From Mariannaea sp. PMI_226 (lineage: Eukaryota > Ascomycota > Sordariomycetes > Hypocreales > Nectriaceae): a stretch of 64,000 bases of DNA. The stretch spans positions 992,001 to 1,056,000 of the forward strand of contig JANFOG010000002.1 of NCBI GenBank assembly GCA_024336345.1. The letters are read 5' to 3'. Of the stretch, positions 61,010 to 64,000 are shown piece after piece. Under the pieces are notes generated by a model that did not search any database, was not told the origin of the DNA, and worked only from the letters and a program-made list of their open reading frames with translations. The translations under genes were made by a program, and so were the position numbers. Every line of letters starts with the position of its first letter. Position 1 is the first letter of the stretch.

Positions 61010-61169
61010 CTTGGCGTTCTTGGCGTTCTTGGCATTGAGTCCGAAGTAACTCTCCTAGGCCGATACATGGCAAATTGGGCATGGATAGTTGGCTAGTGAA
61101 GTATCTTCTACCACCGGTACGCGCGGATTGTGGGCGGAGAGAACGATGCCAAGACTGCCAAGCCTTGGC
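61010..61169. promoter_or_regulatory. Proximal PacC-type site cluster (6 hexamers)
   Basis: Three CTTGGC copies in 9-nt tandem array (61010-61033), then GCCAAG, GCCAAG and CTTGGC (61148-61169), lie 386-545 bp upstream of the pacC start. Four of the six extend to TGCCAAG, the form preferred by yeast Rim101. Confidence 0.7.
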
Positions 61170-61726
61170 ATTCTGGGCACCGCCCCTCATCGAGGATCTC
61201 TGATTGGTCTCTCCCCAATCGGCGCCTCACAGGTTGGCCACGACTGCGTCAAGTGTGCTCTTCGGCCAGCCAGTGTCACCTGAGCCATTCATTCATCCAT
61301 TCCCTTCCACACTCATCCAAACAGTCCTTGGGCCCAAGGCCCCCCTCCTTCCAGTATCGGTGCGATGCGTTTCGCCTAATAGGCTCGTGGTCTTGACCGA
61401 TGACTGTGTTGGGGGATGCGTAAAATTTTTTTAACCTTACTGTGCCGCTTTGGATTATGCTAGAACCGCAGAAGAAAGCAGCATCCTAGGTCCCCGGGGA
61501 GTTCAATTGGCACTTGCAGGTCCAGATTCCGGGTTGTGGGCCCGCAATCACCTACCGCTGTCAAGTAGATTTCATTCAATAGGCAGGGTACCTAATTAAT
61601 TACCAGCTGCATTTGCACTGGCAGGTATAGGTACGTCCGCAGGCACGGTAATATGGGGGAAAGGACCTTTGTTGTTGTTGGCGGTTTATATAAATACGAC
61701 AGAGCTAGAGGTGTTTTTTTTTGGTC

Positions 61727-61755
61727 TGGTTTGGTTTGGTTTGGTTTGGTTTGGT
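61727..61755. repeat. (TTTGG)n pentanucleotide repeat
   Basis: About five to six tandem TTTGG units with no coding context. Confidence 0.9.
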
Positions 61756-62750
61756 TCAGTTGCTGGCCCTAAATCAATGTGTTCTGCCTGATTCTGAATG
61801 CTTGATGCAGTAAAAAGAGAAGAAATCGCAGAGTAAAATGGCTGCTTGCTCCGTCTAGATCGAGGGAAGATCCAAAAGCACCGAGGTTGCTCGTGGACTG
61901 GCATGATGTCTCCGAAATTGAGGCCTGCAACGTGAGCGACTATTGTCTTTCCGAGGTCATCCATCCTCCCGGGGATTCGATGGTGTGCTTATTTGGTGCT
62001 CGGGTGTAACAACAAAAAGTACAAAGTACAACGCTGAGAAGAAGGGGAAAAAATATACTATGCAGATAACGTACAGTACCAGGGGGCGAGAGATTTGACC
62101 ATCGCGATTTGTTACTCCCCGTCTTCAGTAGGATCCGCCAAGTCTTGGCCACACGTGCATAGTATTAAATAACTGTATAGGCCAAATGCTCCGTATCCAG
62201 AGTAAAAGCCACTACACCAATGTAGGTATGTACCTAGTCCTCCTGTCACCACAACGGATGATGTCTCATCAGTTTCTTGGCCAAGACTGGCCACGACTCA
62301 AGCAATTCGTCTTGTGGTGCACTCAAGCCACTCGAACGAACCCCGAAAATGCGGGTATGCACATCAGTTCAGGGCCTACGGTGTTCGTCCGTACAGAGTC
62401 AAGCGCTCCGGTTCGCCAAGAACTATCACGTTTGACAGCAGCCTCTTTCACGATGAGAGTATGTTGTTGGTCTGATATGCTGGAGGAGGAAATTAGTCAG
62501 CGGTGTTGAGGATAATCCTAAGTGCTTTGTGTACCTTGCTTATTAGATTGGCAATTCGTACTGAACCCTTTCTTTGTCGTTTCTGCTGGACTGCCTGTTG
62601 ATTATTACACTGTTTAGTTAATTAAATACCTACCTCTCTTGCTCCGTACCTTTACCTTATGTTCCTCTTCCTCCCCCTCTCCTTCTCCTTCTTGTTCTGC
62701 TGCTTCCCTGATTCTTCATTATTCGGCAACGGTGGCCTCCTCCCTTGGGT

Positions 62751-62817
62751 CTTGGCCATTGCTTGGCACACCTCTTCCTTGTCTTGGCAAGTGTATGCCA
62801 AGGCCTTCCTTGCCAAG
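62751..62817. promoter_or_regulatory. Distal PacC-type site cluster (5 hexamers in 67 bp)
   Basis: Three CTTGGC and two GCCAAG copies are packed in 67 bp about 2.1 kb upstream of the pacC start. Four of the five extend to TGCCAAG. Confidence 0.6.
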
Positions 62818-64000
62818 CCGGCTAAGAGCAATATTTGCGTAGTGATGAGAATTACAATTCATTTTAGCGACTAATAAGAATCTGACCCGGCCACTTTGAG
62901 ACGGGCAAGCCGCAGGCCCAACGGCCCTCCCCCCCCGCTTCAACGCGATGAAGCTGTGAACGTGTCAGATTGTAACTTGAAAATAAAAATGAAATGAAAT
63001 AAAAAGAAACCGATTGAATCCGTATCAAAAGTTGTGTCAAATACAATCCAAGCCAAGCAGTTGAAACCTCAAGTTCCTCCCCCCTGGGGTCTTTCCCTAT
63101 ACATTATCCCATTTTATTTTCACTCTGATTCAAAGTACATTTGAAGGGGGCATTGCTATGCCGTAGCGACTCGATAGAACCCTCTCCGCCTCCCGCCACC
63201 CAAAGAGGGGGCCATTCGTAGTCGACCCGGGGAGATGGTGGCTAAGATAGGCCTTATACCCAAGAGGGGAATTTTGGTGAGTACAAGACAGAATAACGTC
63301 GCAGTCTTTGTTACGTGTGAAGATTTCCCATCTTGAACGTAAATTATTTATATAAGGTGGGTAGGTTGAAGCAAGTGCATTTATGCGATGGAATATTCCC
63401 AACCGTTTCTATTAACTACGCCATAACTGAGGTGGTTTTTCAGAAAAGAGCTTCATGACTTGTAAACGAGGAGCTGGCCCTCCCTGATGTCTCTAGTCTG
63501 GCGTTTGTCTAAACCAGAATTGGGCACAAAGCTCGCAGGGGGCGTGAGGGGTTGCCCAAGTGCAATCTAAGCTTGTCTGCAAGCTTACGAAGCCGCCAGG
63601 ATGCTCAGACCCAGCGCCATGAATCGCCTTTGGGAAGAGAAGGGTTCACGCCATCTCGGGGGCGGTTTGCTGTGAGATTCCACACGCACCGCCCCAACAA
63701 AGAGAGGGACAGATGGGCACCGTAGACATCCGTTGAGCAACTCGCTTACCTGTAGCAGCCCAGGTGATAGGAACTTGAAATCATCGTCCCAGCAAGAAGA
63801 ATTATCATGGGCAAAATCAATCACTCATGGTTGAACCTGATCCTGCGGGGATGTTCATATTTTGCTTTTCTCCTTCACTCACACATCTTTGCACCGTCAA
63901 TCATAGCCCCAAATATGAATCGTTTTATTGACCACCTAAATACAGAGTCAATCAAAGCGCAATTCCTGAGCATTATTTGTTAGCAATCGTGAACATAAGT

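Larger units (their letters stand above)
60625..64000. promoter_or_regulatory. pacC upstream region, rich in GCCAAG hexamers
   Basis: No gene is visible from pacC to the window end. Exact GCCAAG (either strand) starts at 61010, 61019, 61028, 61148, 61157, 61164, 62137, 62144, 62276, 62280, 62415, 62751, 62762, 62783, 62797, 62812 and 63052. PacC recognises GCCARG, so autoregulation is likely. The far cluster could serve a gene beyond the window. A (TTTGG)n repeat lies at 61727-61755. Confidence 0.7.

Overview
The window reads as nuclear DNA of a filamentous ascomycete, most likely a Sordariomycete and probably Hypocreales. Genes carry short introns (about 49-250 nt) with GTRNGT-like donors, CTAAC/CTGAC branch points and YAG acceptors. 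Leaders are pyrimidine-rich. The gene set is typical of filamentous fungi (PacC, Zn2Cys6/fungal_trans factor, GT69 mannosyltransferase, PTS1 D-amino-acid oxidase). The genus call is inference. No transposon, CRISPR array, rRNA, virus or secondary-metabolite cluster was seen.

Layout, left to right: a C2H2 factor with an unresolved 5' half (1-3320); a GT69 glycosyltransferase (minus, 4393-5878) divergent from a single-pass cell-surface protein (6704-7816); an F-box/ankyrin protein (8174-9031); triosephosphate isomerase (11251-12350) convergent with mitoribosomal mL43 (12994-13525, minus), which shares a 334-bp divergent promoter with U1-70K (13860-15487); Mrt4 (16317-17245, minus); D-amino-acid oxidase (18588-19962); a G3BP/Nxt3-like NTF2-RRM protein (20641-22415). 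A 7.2-kb region without genes follows. Then come a PH-domain protein (29638-31028), the kinetochore protein Nnf1 (32079-33268, minus), a MCUR1/CCDC90-type mitochondrial protein (34104-35448, minus), an intron-containing tRNA-Pro(CGG) (35942-36044) and a PUM/Puf3-type PUF protein (37389-39995, minus). A 10.1-kb region without genes separates PUF from a small PY-motif membrane protein (50144-50728). The right end holds a two-zinc-cluster transcription factor (51983-55127, minus) and pacC (58603-60624, minus).

Most genes are unrelated housekeeping functions: glycolysis, splicing, mitochondrial and cytosolic ribosome biogenesis, kinetochore. Regulatory genes are well represented: PacC, a double Zn2Cys6 factor, a C2H2 factor, a PUF repressor and a G3BP homologue. 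The observations most worth following are the density of PacC-type GCCAAG hexamers upstream of pacC, in-frame splicing of two complete Zn2Cys6 clusters into one 844-residue factor, a 14-nt microexon coding the FAD-binding glycine motif of the D-amino-acid oxidase, and a PUF repeat code that predicts UGUAUAUA, with two exact copies downstream of the PH-domain gene.

Exon coordinates were deduced by eye from splice signals and frame continuity. Every multi-exon model given sums to an intact reading frame. UTR limits are not known.
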